Source: Sporobolomyces roseus
Lineage: Eukaryota; Basidiomycota; Microbotryomycetes; Sporidiobolales; Sporidiobolaceae
DNA length: 64,000 nt
Direction: 5' to 3'
Assembly: GCA_016617785.1 (NCBI GenBank)
Contig: JADILM010000003.1
Coordinates: 1,302,001 to 1,366,000, forward strand
Within the stretch, counting starts at the first letter, position 1. Each line of letters opens with the position of its first letter. A program made the position numbers and the translations under genes. This document shows, in pieces, positions 9,472 through 19,748 of this stretch. The notes under the pieces were generated by a model. The model was not told where the DNA came from and made no database searches. It was given only the letters and a program-made list of their open reading frames with translations.

Positions 9472-12400
9472 ATGTCCTCTTCAATCTCGGTTGCTGGTAA
9501 GCCTGACTGTCCATTGGGAATATCTATAGACTACAAAGACTGACTAGATGCATCTCTAGTGCGAGTACGACCCTTCTCAGAGAAAGAACGACTATTGATC
9601 AACAGCAATCAAGATCAAGGACCCACGCTCTTTCAATCAGACCCTTCCTCCTCCTCCTCCACTGCACCCTCGAATCAGACTACTCCATCACAAGCACAGA
9701 GGCTTGGAGTACCGGCTCACCATCGAAAAATCCTCAAAGTTCTCGACGAGCGAATTCTCGTTTTCGACCCTCCCGATTCAAACGCAGTAGCAACGTTCCA
9801 AAAGGGCAACTTACCGCTACCGGGGAAGAAAGTGAAGGATATAAGGTTCTGCTTCGATAGGGTGTTTGATGATGATTGTGGTCAGGAAGAAGTTTATGAG
9901 GGAAGTGCGAAGGAATTAGTTGGTCATGTTATGGAAGGGTATCACTCGACTGTGTTCGCTTACGGAGTGAGTCAGAGTGCACAACTCTACTCTCAAGCTG
10001 TAACTGACATACGTTCTTTGCAGGCTACGGGATGCGGCAAAACGCACACAATTTCTGGATCCGCGACTCAACCAGGAATCGTCTTCCTCATCATGAAGGA
10101 CCTCTTCTCTCGCATCACCTCGAAATCCGACGAGGTCGACTTCTCCCTCTCCGTCTCCTACCTCGAAGTTTACAACGAAACGATCAGAGATCTCCTCGCT
10201 CCTGAATCCGGTATCTTGCAACTTCGAGACGCTCCCGATGGAACGGCAACTCCCGCCAAACTCAGCACGAAGGAACCCTCTTGCGCTCAAGATGTTGTCG
10301 AATGGATCACGTTAGGAAACGGAAATCGAACAGTCAACTTCACAGAAGCGAACGCTACCTCCTCTCGATCTCACGCCGTTCTTCGAGTCACTGTCACTCA
10401 ACGACCCAAAGCCGAAGGTCTCACAGACTCGACCACGTCTGCCTGTCTCTCGGTCATCGATCTCGCCGGTTCGGAACGAGCGAGCAACACGAAGAATCGA
10501 GGAGAACGTCTGACCGAAGGAGCCAACATCAATCGATCCCTTCTCGCACTCGGCAACTGCATCAACGCTCTCTGCGACCCTCGCAAACGTGGACACGTAC
10601 CTTATCGAGATTCGAAACTCACTCGACTACTCAAGCAGAGTTTAGGAGGAAACTGCAAGACCGTCATGATCGTTTGCGTTTCACCGTCAAGCTCTCACTA
10701 CGACGAAACTCACAACACTCTACAATACGCCAATCGTGCGAAGGAGATCAAGACGAAGGCTATCAGGAACGTCATCTCGGTCGATCGTCACGTCGCTCAG
10801 TACTGTCAACAAATCATGCGACAAAGTCAGGAAATCGAACGACTCAAAGCTCAACTCACAACTCAACACGCCGCTTCAGCACTCAACGATCGGGCGGAAG
10901 ATGAGAGGGCGGTTCAGCAAGCAGTTGCGAAAGTTCAGGGAGTGTGGGAAACTGGGAAACTACAGAGGATGGCAGCAGTAGGAGCGGCATCAGAGAAGTT
11001 GGTGGTCGATCAGGTCCTCTCAGTCCTCCTTCAATGGCAGTCGACGGCGCTCGAAGCCCTAGGGACAGGCAGTCCATCCGGTTCATCAACTGCAGCCGCG
11101 GCTTCGACAACTTCCCTCCTCAGACAAGAATCTCAAGAACTCGTCAGCCAACTCAACTCAAAAGTCGCAACTCTCCGCAGTATGGCCGCGCAAGAACCGA
11201 CTTCGATGGACGCCTTCTCCCGCTCAATATCCTCGGCTCAGACCACTCTTCGATCCCAACGACCCTCCGCTTCCCCTCTCTTCGCCTACGAAATCAAACT
11301 CCTCGAATCTCGTCTCGCAAATGCCTCTGCCGATGCTCGTGAGGAAGGAGCTCGGAAAGGATTCAACGCACAAGCACAAGCGATGAGGAGGATGCTCGAA
11401 GCTGGAGTCAAGGTTGGAATCGCTCTCGAATCAGCTCGGCAGCATGACTCGGAGGCGGCCCGAGCACTCACTCGTCTAGCGAAAGGCATCGAACAGGCCA
11501 ACAACGCAAGCTTCGCAGTCTTCGCTGGCGAATGTCCCTCAAATTCAACCAATGGATCCTCCTTCTTCAGTTCCTTTGCCGGTGGTGTCAAACGAGATTC
11601 GGGTAGTCGTTCACCACTCGTTGCTGAAGACGTGTGGAACAAGGTCGCTCGACAAGCCTCGACAGGCGTTGGATCGGCTCCATCTGGACCTCTCGCCGCA
11701 TCTCCTCATCGAAGTCGTCGCAGTCCGAAGAAGGACGTCTCCTTCCAAGCGACACTGAAAGCAACACAGAGTCCAAAGAAGGCGAAAGGGGTACAATGGA
11801 GGGATGAAACAGGGGATGGGTGGGAACTCGAGGACGTCAAGTACAACACTCCCGATTCGAGCGGTACTTTCCCCGCTCTCACGGTTACTTCCCCTACCTC
11901 GACTATGTGGACTTCAAGTTCGACTCACACTCCTTCCGCCGATTCAGCTCTCGCAGCTGAAATGATGGCCGCCAAAGCTCGATCTTCTTCTGTCACTTCC
12001 TCGCTTCGCACTACTCGACCACTTTCCACTTCCGATCCTTCGCTTCCATTCTCATTCCTCCCCGAGACCGCAACTTCCTCGACTGCTTTACCACCTGTTT
12101 CCCCTTTCTCCTTCGCGACTAGCCCTCGACTCCCCTTTGTCGATCTCGCCAACACTTCTTTACCACCTTCAGAACCGTCCTTCTCGATGGCACCTGGTTC
12201 TTCCGGCCTCTTTGCTCCAATCGTCTCCTCCAAACCCGCCGACTCCCTCGACGTTCCGATGACCTCTGCGTCTACCGAATCCCTTTCTCCTGGACGACGC
12301 GCGGCTCGACGAATCTCAAACATCGGTCCACTGCGAACTGCTAAGACTAGTCGTCGACCTTCCTCCGCTGGTGCTCCCAATTCGAACGACGCCAACACTT

Positions 12401-12813
12401 CACTCTCCAATTCTTCCTTCTCGACTGCCGGTCCTCTCCTTCGAAAAGCTGGTCGAATCGTCTCCGGTCCTGCTGCCCTCCCTTCTTCCTCCTCTACCTC
12501 CGCTCCTCCTCCTTCGTCGTCTCGCAAATCACCTCGGAAGCTTCTCTTCGGAGGAGGAGCCGCGAGTCGGAGATTATCGAACTTCCCCTCTCAAGGTCAA
12601 GGGACCGCAGCTGCAGCAGGTATTCAGCCTACTGCGCCAGTAGCCACAACTTTCGGTCAAAAGAGTGCAGCAAGGATCGCTGCGAGAAGAGCGTCGAATC
12701 AAGCTGGGAACAATTCTGGATCCAGTCTCAATCTCGGTGGACGGTCGATAGCGAGTGCACTCGGAGTCAAGAAGGATTCTCCACCGACCTCAGCTCCTCC
12801 TGCCTGGCGATAG
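9472..12813 (+). CDS. Kinesin-8 family motor (Kip3/Klp5-like)
   Basis: N-terminal kinesin motor that probably walks to microtubule plus ends and controls their length in the spindle. Exons 9472-9496, 9560-9966 and 10024-12813 give about 1073 residues. The first exon supplies MSSSISVA, completing the opening beta strand SISVAVRVRP. The P-loop GATGCGKTHT is formed across the second intron, a 57-nt intron without an in-frame stop. Switch I (NATSSRSHAVL), switch II (VIDLAGSERAS), NRSLLALGNCINAL and the YRDSKLTRLLKQSLGG box follow, then the kinesin-8-like neck ISVDRHVAQY. Beyond about residue 450 is a helical region, then a long Ser/Pro-rich basic tail with repeated SPKK-like sites that may bind microtubules or be CDK targets. 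Kinesin-8 is inferred from the DRHVAQY neck and the large loop 2 (HHRKILKVLDERILVFDP). Confidence 0.88.
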
Positions 12814-13109
12814 ATAGCTCTCACACTCGATACCCTTACCTTTCCCTCTTGTGTTTTGTTCCCCTTTACCATTCTTTTCGTCTTTCTTTCGCATTTTTCA
12901 CGTTCATTCTCTTCTTATTCTTCCTACTTTGTTTCCCTCTTCACATTGTCGCATATCAACTTGCAAGGACCTTTGCCAACGACCGCTGTGCTGCAGGTTT
13001 TCGTTCGATCATTCTTCTAGACTCGTGTACACTCACCATCGCAGCGTCTTGTCGATCTTCTCTCCTAGTAGCTCCAGGCGATTGAGGGGGGACGATTGCA
13101 CAAATGAGA

Positions 13110-14406
13110 CTAGACTAGAGAAGTCGAATCGTGAGGTTTTCTCTCGCTTCGACCTGCTTCTCGTCTGTCTTCCTTCGAAGACCCTCTGTTTGACTCCTGG
13201 CACAGCTCGAAGCTTGTTGTTCTTAGCTCTTCAACGGGTGGTAGATAGCGAGATGGATGCCAAATGACGAAGGAGAACGTTGCTGTCAAAATTGGTGCGA
13301 AATCGAGGCAATAGACTATTTGACAATACGGGTCAGCTAGCGAACGAAACGGTGCACCAGCGTCTCACTCACAGTAAGCTTCATGTTCTCTTATCGGTCC
13401 GCTAGTCAAGGTGCTTGTAGCGTACTCGGCGCAGCGGTAAATCGAACGAATGAGAATGGCTCCCTCGACTGACGGATCTAAGCGAGTCAGTACTGCATCG
13501 AGCGGTGATGTGGACTTCGTAGAGCTCACCAATGTATAGCATCACAATACACTGCTCCCAACTTCCTCGTTGTCCTCCTCGTCGAGCTCGGAGATGATCT
13601 AATCGAAAAAGGGCGTAAGAGTAGCTCGATCAGCTTTGATCACCGTGCCCTCAGAAGTGAGGGATTACTCACAGTCGATGGTTAGCCCGAGGAAGGCGAC
13701 GAAGGAAACGAGTTGAATGACGAAACCTGCAACCAGGAGTGACCTGATTTTGGAGTAATTGCTTTCTGAGCTTGACGAAGAGCCGTACAGACTCATCCCC
13801 GCCGCTTGAACCGCGATAGACTATGAAGGCCGTGTCAGATGAGAAGAGATCCGAATGATTTCAGAAGGTTGAGCAGCTTACCGCAAGATCGAGATAGAAA
13901 AAGATTCGAGCGACATCTTCGGTCAACATCGAGTACTGGGTTCCGACTTGAGCTACGAGGCGCCTGAAAGTAACGTATGCTGCTCCTGCTGCGAAAGCCG
14001 GTCCGAGAACGAGGAAGACCCTGCATCAATGGACGAGAGCGCAGAGGAAATTATGAGCTTTCGAGGAGACGAGGGACAAGCTGGCTGGTAATAGCTCACG
14101 TCGATGCGATGTATAGATCCAGCGCGAGACCTCCACCTGTTGAATGTTGAGCAGAAACGCTTCGAATAGCGAAACCTACAACCTCGAACAGGGCTGCTGC
14201 TACGAAGGCCCACGACTTTCTCAAACCTCTCATCAGCTCAGGCGCTTAGAGGAGGATGGTAGGAGACTCACATAGTACGATTTCGTCTTGATCATCTTGA
14301 AGGCTAAAAGGAGGAACCCGAAACCGAAAAGAAGACTCGCTGTAATCGCTGCTGGTCGATTCACGTCGTAGCCGTACCATTCCCAGTCATCCGGAATGTG
14401 AACCAT
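13110..14406 (-). CDS. RTA1-like multi-pass membrane protein, 7 exons
   Basis: RTA1-like family (lipid-translocating exporter/stress-resistance family, seven membrane spans). Seven exons join in phase: 14406-14272, 14215-14100, 14020-13882, 13820-13673, 13598-13530, 13477-13373 and 13315-13110, with introns of 52-79 nt, giving 305 residues. Family signatures are visible: WEWYGYDVNRPAAI at the N-terminus, FVAAALFEVVGFAIRS, VLGPAFAAGAAYVTF, ARIFFYLDLASIAVQAAG, GFVIQLVSFVAF, the strongly conserved ILIRSIYRCAEY with GPIREHEAYFYCLD, and the closing VIWHPSRYLPP. A hydrophilic tail follows. No single open frame covers it, so the gene is easily missed. The first intron has a possible 35-nt alternative; I chose the 56-nt version. 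It lies downstream of Tpd3 on the same strand. Substrate unknown. Confidence 0.88.
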
Positions 14407-14737
14407 GATGACGTTATTGAGTATGGAAGCAAAGGAAGCGGTTTCAAAGACATTCGAAGTTATAGCCAAGCTGAATTTTTTTGATGCGAGCTGAAAGTGC
14501 GAAAGGGGTGTGTAGGCACAAGCGAACCCAAATCCTCACGCCGAGCCAGCTACGATGGAACCAAAGATGCAGCATCGGTGAAACATCCATTTACATTCAA
14601 ATCAAAGGAAGGGAAGGGAAAAGAAGAAAAATGGGTTACTGCTTTTGTCAAAAATCGAACAAACCGCTACTGTTTCTATCTTCATTCCCTCCTTATCTCA
14701 CACCGGTATAAAAGAGTCCCATCATCATAAGCCCAGC
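14407..14737. other. Intergenic region between Tpd3 and the RTA1-like gene
   Basis: 331 bp between two minus-strand genes; should hold the Tpd3 3' end and the RTA1-like promoter. Plus-strand open frames here overlap one another in different frames and show no domain; I see no gene. Confidence 0.5.
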
Positions 14738-16897
14738 TCACGCATCAGTCATGACAACTTCCTCACTGACTGCCTCCTGTTGTTGTTGACCACCAGTCGC
14801 ACTCGCACCGCTCGATTCACCTCCAACCACTTGCTGAGCAGTTTGAGCCGCCTTCTCCGCAAAGAACCTGACGTCGGCATCTGAATCCTGTCGCAGCTTC
14901 TCGACTGCTGGGATGAGCTCCGATTGGACGAGTTGGGAACCTCCAGATTGAGCGCCGAGAGAGGTCGAGAGAACTTCGAAAGCTTTCGCAACGTTGAATC
15001 GGATGTTTGGGATTCGGTCGGCGGAGAGGGAGATGATGGTAGGGAGGACGGAAGTGCGGATAGAGTCGACATCGAGAGCAGGTGCCATAGTCTGATGAGA
15101 GCGGAAGAACGAGAATCAGTCTGGAAAAACCTGCAGAGTGCTCGAAAGACAGAAAGAAAGGGTGTACTCACAGTGATCGCGAAAACAGTAGTCATTCGGA
15201 AGAGGTAATTGACGTTGTGACCCATCTCCATCACTTTGGGGATAATAGTCTCCTTCGCCCATTCGACTCCAAACACTTCTGTCAGCTTCCTCAAGTTGAT
15301 CGTTGCGGCTTCTCGGATCGAGAACACCGGGTCTCCCAACCATCCCATACAGAGGTTCGCGAGTTGATCGTCGAAGAATTGAACGCCGAGTTGTTTCGCG
15401 AGGAGAGGAACGTATTCGATGATCGCTTGTCGGACTCGCCATTGTTTGTCTTCGGCTAATTCGACGATGGCTGGTAGAAGTGCCTTTGATAGAAGTTCGA
15501 TACCGATGACTGTAACAAGTGATCTTGTAAGTAATCGGAACGGATGAGAAACAAAGAAGAGCGACTAACCTCCATTGACGACCTCGAGTTTCGAAATGAT
15601 GTTGAGTCGGACTTCGGGGAATTCGTCTTTGAGCAGTTGGAGGAAGAGGGGGAGAAGGTGTTCGATCGTGGCGTCCTTGCCGAGTTGAGGTGCGAGTCCA
15701 GAGATTTGACTTCCGAGAGCAGCTCGAACGTGTTGCGAACCATCGGTGGAGAGATCTCGGATACAAGGCATGAGACGGGCAAGGATGACTTCTCGGTCGA
15801 CGAGTTCAGCGAAACCTGGAAAAGGATGGATTGAAAATTAGTTTAAACGAAAACGGTTGAAGAAAGCGGAGTCGAAACTCACCAGGAATTTGACCAGCAG
15901 CAGCGGTACGAACTTCTGCCTCGTTATCCTTGAGCAACGCGACGTAAGCAGTCACGAGCTCCTCCCTGACGATATCCTGACCTGCCGCCTTTGCGAGTTT
16001 GACAAAGTGATCTCCGACCATGTATCGCACCCTCCAACTCCTATCACTAACCAAACTCTTCATCGTCGATCCCAAGTAGTTCTTGCATTCCTCATCCTCG
16101 AGAGCTTCGGCGATGGCGATCATGGCGTCGACGGTGAGTAATCGTACTGAATCTTGATCGTCGGTCGAGAGTTTTCGGAAAGCGGGGAGGAGGTCGGTGA
16201 GGAGGGTATCGTGGGAGAGGGTCTTTGAGAATCCACCTAGTTCTTTCGCGGCGGCTCGTCTGACCATCGGAGTGTCGTCGTCGCAGAGTTTGTTGAACAT
16301 TTTCAACATTTCTTCCTGACTCGGTGGAGAGGCTTTAGGGTACGCCGAAGCGTACATGGCGGTAGCTGAAGTACGGGAAGTGAACCACTCTCCCGCCGAG
16401 AGACGTTTGAGCATGGGGAGGTAGTGTTGTTCGACTTGATCTTGACCGAGTAAGGAACAGACACCGTTTGCGGATTCCGCCGCCTTGTCGCGAACCAAAG
16501 TTTCTTCTACTCCGGTCAAGTGTTCGAGGATGGGCAAGACCAAGTGACCGTGTTCGGAACCTCCCAAGTAATCGACGAAAGGTGCACCCAATTCCTCTGC
16601 CAACGCGAGGAGGATTTCATCATCATCGTCGAGGGATTCCTGGAGGAAGGGGACGAGTTCTGATCGGGTTCGTTCAGGACCCAACGCGAGGCAGATTGTT
16701 GAAATGCGGTGAATGGCGTTCAATCTGAGAGTGACGTCCTCTGCTCTCAACTCGTCAACTTTGAATTGGTACATCCATCCCAAACATCATGATCAACTCT
16801 CGACTCTTGCGGTGCAGTAATGAAATGAAATCAGAGTCGACTCACGTAAGATTGCGATAGGATGGAGAGGATCATTCTGCCAATTTGGTTGGCTCAT
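14738..16897 (-). CDS. TPD3: Protein phosphatase 2A scaffold subunit A
   Basis: The HEAT-repeat scaffold (PR65/A) of PP2A, holding catalytic C and regulatory B subunits together in cytoplasm and nucleus. Exon 1 (16897-16846) encodes [17 protein letters not shown] and joins exon 2 at 16758 to give the family opening ([25 protein letters not shown]). Large blocks are unmistakable: [148 protein letters not shown] and [13 protein letters not shown]. Introns fall near 15880, 15580, 15180 and 15100 as well as the first. A short Gln/Gly-rich tail ending VMTDA is added beyond the usual end. Divergent from the bS2m gene by 231 bp. Confidence 0.95.
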
Positions 16898-17128
16898 GTT
16901 TGAGGAAGTAGAGAGAGAGGGAGTGGGAGGGGCTAGTATCGAGTTAAAGGGTTCGGGAGGATTGTATTGACTGCAATTCGGAGTGAGAGTGTAGTAGTCT
17001 AGTTGTACTGATTATGTGCTAGTTCAGCAAGTGAGGTAAGGGAGAGTGGAGAAAGTGAAGATTGGTTGGCGTGGTCGAAAATCACCAACAATCATTTGCA
17101 ATCTCTCTCTACTCAGACTATACAGAAG
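16898..17128. promoter_or_regulatory. Divergent promoter, Tpd3 / bS2m
   Basis: 231 bp between the ATGs of two divergent housekeeping genes, G/A-rich on the Tpd3 side. Presumed shared promoter; no specific element recognised. Confidence 0.45.
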
Positions 17129-18282
17129 ATGACTAGACCAACAGCTGTACTCCGACAAGCTATCAAGCAATCAACAACAGTCAGATCCGCTTCGACTTCA
17201 ACTTCTTCTTCTTCTTCCTCCTCCTCCTCTGCTCCTCCTCCACCACCTTCAGCGAGGCAACAGAAGCAAGATGAATTATATCAATCCATGATTGACAAAG
17301 TACAACATCGTAGAGCCCAACGTCACACTGGTACGCTCATACTCTTCTCAATCCCTCTCTCTTTCAAACCTTTTTCTAACTTTCCCTCTCTCTCTCTCTC
17401 TTGCTTGCAACAGCCCAAGTATTCTCTCAATTAGGATCTACCCAGAACCGAGAAACGACTTATCAACCTCATCACGATTTACATCGACCACCAACTCCCG
17501 TTTCGTTGACTACTTCTCACCTCGTCGCAGCTGGCGCTCACCTGGGACACTCACCTTCTACCACTCACCGTTCCTCTCTCCCTCACGTATACGGTACGAG
17601 ATCCGGTATCAGCTATATCGACCTACGACAGACTTTACCGGCATTGAGGAGAGCCGCTCAAGTGGTGAAAGGAGTAGTAGAGAGAGATGGCAAAGTCTTG
17701 TTCGTTGGATCATTGAAAGGTACTGAAAAGGCAGTGTGGGAGAACGCAAAGAGGTTGGGAGAGAATGGGTACGGAGTGGTGAAATGGTTACCGGGAACGA
17801 TTTCGAACGCGAAGGAAGTGTTTGGATGGGCAGAAATTCCTCAACCTCCTCAACAAGACTCGACAGATCGAAGAGGAGGAGGAGGAGGATCAGTGAAAGC
17901 GACTGCCATGTCGTTCAAACCGGATCTGCTCGTATTGCTCTCACCGACGCTGAATCGACATGCACTGAGGGAAGCGACGGCGAATGAGATTCCAACGATT
18001 GGAATCATCGATACCGATTTGGATCCGAGGGTGGTCACTTATGCGATTCCGGCAAACGATGATTCACCGAGAGCGGTCGAATTGATAGCGGGTGTGTTGG
18101 GAATGGCAGGGAAAGATGGGTTGAAAGCTAAACAAGAGAGGTAAATCGCGCCTTTCTTGACTCGTTTCGAGCCTGTCGACTGACTCTGATTTGTACCTCG
18201 TGATAGGCTCGATCAACAAGCGATGTTACAGAAGAGGAGTCAAGCAGCAGAGCAAAGGGCGAGGGCAACGAGAGAATGGTAG
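17129..18282 (+). CDS. MRP4: Mitochondrial small-subunit ribosomal protein bS2m
   Basis: Mitochondrial homologue of bacterial ribosomal protein S2, part of the mitoribosomal small subunit. Exons 17129-17330, 17414-18140 and 18207-18282 join in phase to 334 residues. The N-terminus (MTRPTAVLRQAIKQS with Arg and Ser, no acids) looks like a matrix-targeting presequence, followed by Ser/Pro runs. S2 signatures follow: LVAAGAHLGHS, YGTRSGISYIDLRQTLPALRRAAQVV, VLFVGSLKGTEKAV, KWLPGTISNAKEVFG, PDLLVLLSPTLNRHALREA and IPTIGIIDTDLDPRVVTYAIPANDDSPRAV. The third exon adds a short basic Gln/Arg-rich tail (LDQQAMLQKRSQ). The start at 17129 is chosen over the upstream in-frame ATG at 17066 because the presequence begins there. 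A Gly/Pro-rich low-complexity insertion sits between KEVFG and KPDLL. Confidence 0.93.
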
Positions 18283-18475
18283 ACTCATTTGTAACTTTAT
18301 ACTTTGCAACCGTCGTTCTCCTTTCCTCTTGTCCTTTCTCTCTCTTTCACGTTCCTGTCGTGATGCGTTCGAGAGGAGCAGTTATTGAGAGAATGAGAGA
18401 ATTCGTTCCTTGCGAACTTCCTCAGGTTCAAGTTTCATCTCTCAAACTTTCACTTCCACTCAATCATGGTAAGGC

Positions 18476-19300
18476 TTCTCCTGTTGCCCTCAAACCTTTC
18501 TATACTGACCTCTATAATCCCTCATAGCTCCCACTAGCGCTCCTCCATGCCGCTCAAGCGAAACCCATGGTAAGTGTTTCCTCATCTTTCATCATCTCCT
18601 CTCGCTCCTACCTCTCACTGATCCATCGAGCATGAGTACAGTTGGTAGAACTCAAGAATGGAGAAACTTTCAACGGTCATTTGGTCGGTTGTGATAACTT
18701 TATGAACCTCACTTTGAAAGAAGTTTACCAAACTTCTGCTGTGAGCACCTCCCTCCTCTTGATTGCTAGATCAGACAAGGTGAGCTGATTGAGAAGAGGA
18801 GCGAAACAGGATGGAGAGAGGTTCTGGAAATTACCTGAAGCCTACGTGAGGGGAAGTAACGTGAGTCGCACTCTGTCTCTCTAACCTTCTGTAGGGAAGC
18901 TCATAGTATCTCGGATCGGCACACAGATCAAGTACATTCGAGTAGCTGAGAACGTGCGTCCTCCTTCGCTCTCTTCTCGTTTCGCAATCGACTAACATTC
19001 CTCTCCTCCTTCCCTGAACAGCTCGTCGATCAAGTCAAGGAGCAAGAAGAAGAGCAACGGAGAAGAGGTGGTAACAACACTGGAAGGGGCGGATCAAGAG
19101 GTGGAGGAATGGGCGCGAGAGGTTCAGCGAGAGGAGGTAAACTTTCGTTTCTTTCTTTCTTTCTCTTCCTCTTGTGTTGAGACTGATGAGAGAGTTTTTC
19201 TATGCCAGGTCGAGGAGGAGGAGATCGAGGTGGAAGAGGCAGAGGTGGACCTGGGAGGGGAGCGCCGAGGGGAGCGAGAGGGGGAGGAGGTGGAAATTAG
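18476..19300 (+). CDS. LSM4: U6 snRNA-associated Sm-like protein LSm4
   Basis: LSm4 subunit of the Lsm2-8 ring (U6 snRNA) and Lsm1-7 ring (mRNA decay). Seven exons join in phase to 142 residues: 18476-18478, 18528-18569, 18642-18740, 18810-18860, 18927-18953, 19022-19136 and 19209-19300. The first coding exon is just the ATG, followed immediately by a GTAAGG donor; the second starts [14 protein letters not shown], the universal LSm4 opening, so the ATG must come from upstream. Sm1 motif is [20 protein letters not shown], with NLTLKEV; Sm2 is [14 protein letters not shown]. The C-terminus is an RGG-rich tail ([17 protein letters not shown]) typical of LSm4 and probably involved in P-body assembly. 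It lies 193 bp downstream of the bS2m stop codon on the same strand. Confidence 0.95.
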
Positions 19301-19748
19301 AAAGAATCGCTGCTTTGTTCGAAGTGAGAAGATACCTATTTTTTTTTGTTCGTTCTTTTCAATTGTATCAACAGTAAACACTACGTCAAGAACGAGCCTA
19401 CCACTACAATGCAAAATAGTACCTTTCTTTTCGAAAGAAGACTTGCGAGCAACTTGCGAGACGTTCTCACGACGAATGCTACTTGGAACTGATGGTTACT
19501 TGCAAACGAGGGAGAGGAAGGACTATGAACGACGACATTTGTACGTAAAACTGCCTTTATGCAAACACGAATTGGATCGAGGAACTGAACGAAGGAGATT
19601 TGGGGAAAGTACTCAAAAAGGTTTATTGAGAGGGTTTGCTGCGAGCTGAAAGGGGGTACTGAGAGATAGATACTACCGACCATCTACGTTGGACACACGA
19701 GAGGGATGGGACTATAGGACGAAAGCGAAGGGTAAATAGGGAATTTGT
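19301..19748. other. Convergent 3' intergenic region
   Basis: 448 bp between the ends of LSM4 (+) and the GATA gene (-). A T-run lies at about 19341-19350, plausibly in the LSM4 3' UTR. Nothing coding is supported. Confidence 0.5.

Noticed and set aside
10281..10904. 207-codon plus-strand frame within the kinesin gene
   Set aside because: It is the +1 shadow of the kinesin motor exon, Ser/Arg/His-rich as expected from shifted codons.
12849..13267. Plus-strand open frames after the kinesin gene
   Set aside because: They overlap the last exon of the RTA1-like gene on the other strand and have no recognisable product.
14705..14712. TATAAAAG-like sequence on the plus strand
   Set aside because: No plus-strand gene begins downstream of it; it lies just beyond the Tpd3 stop codon on the other strand.
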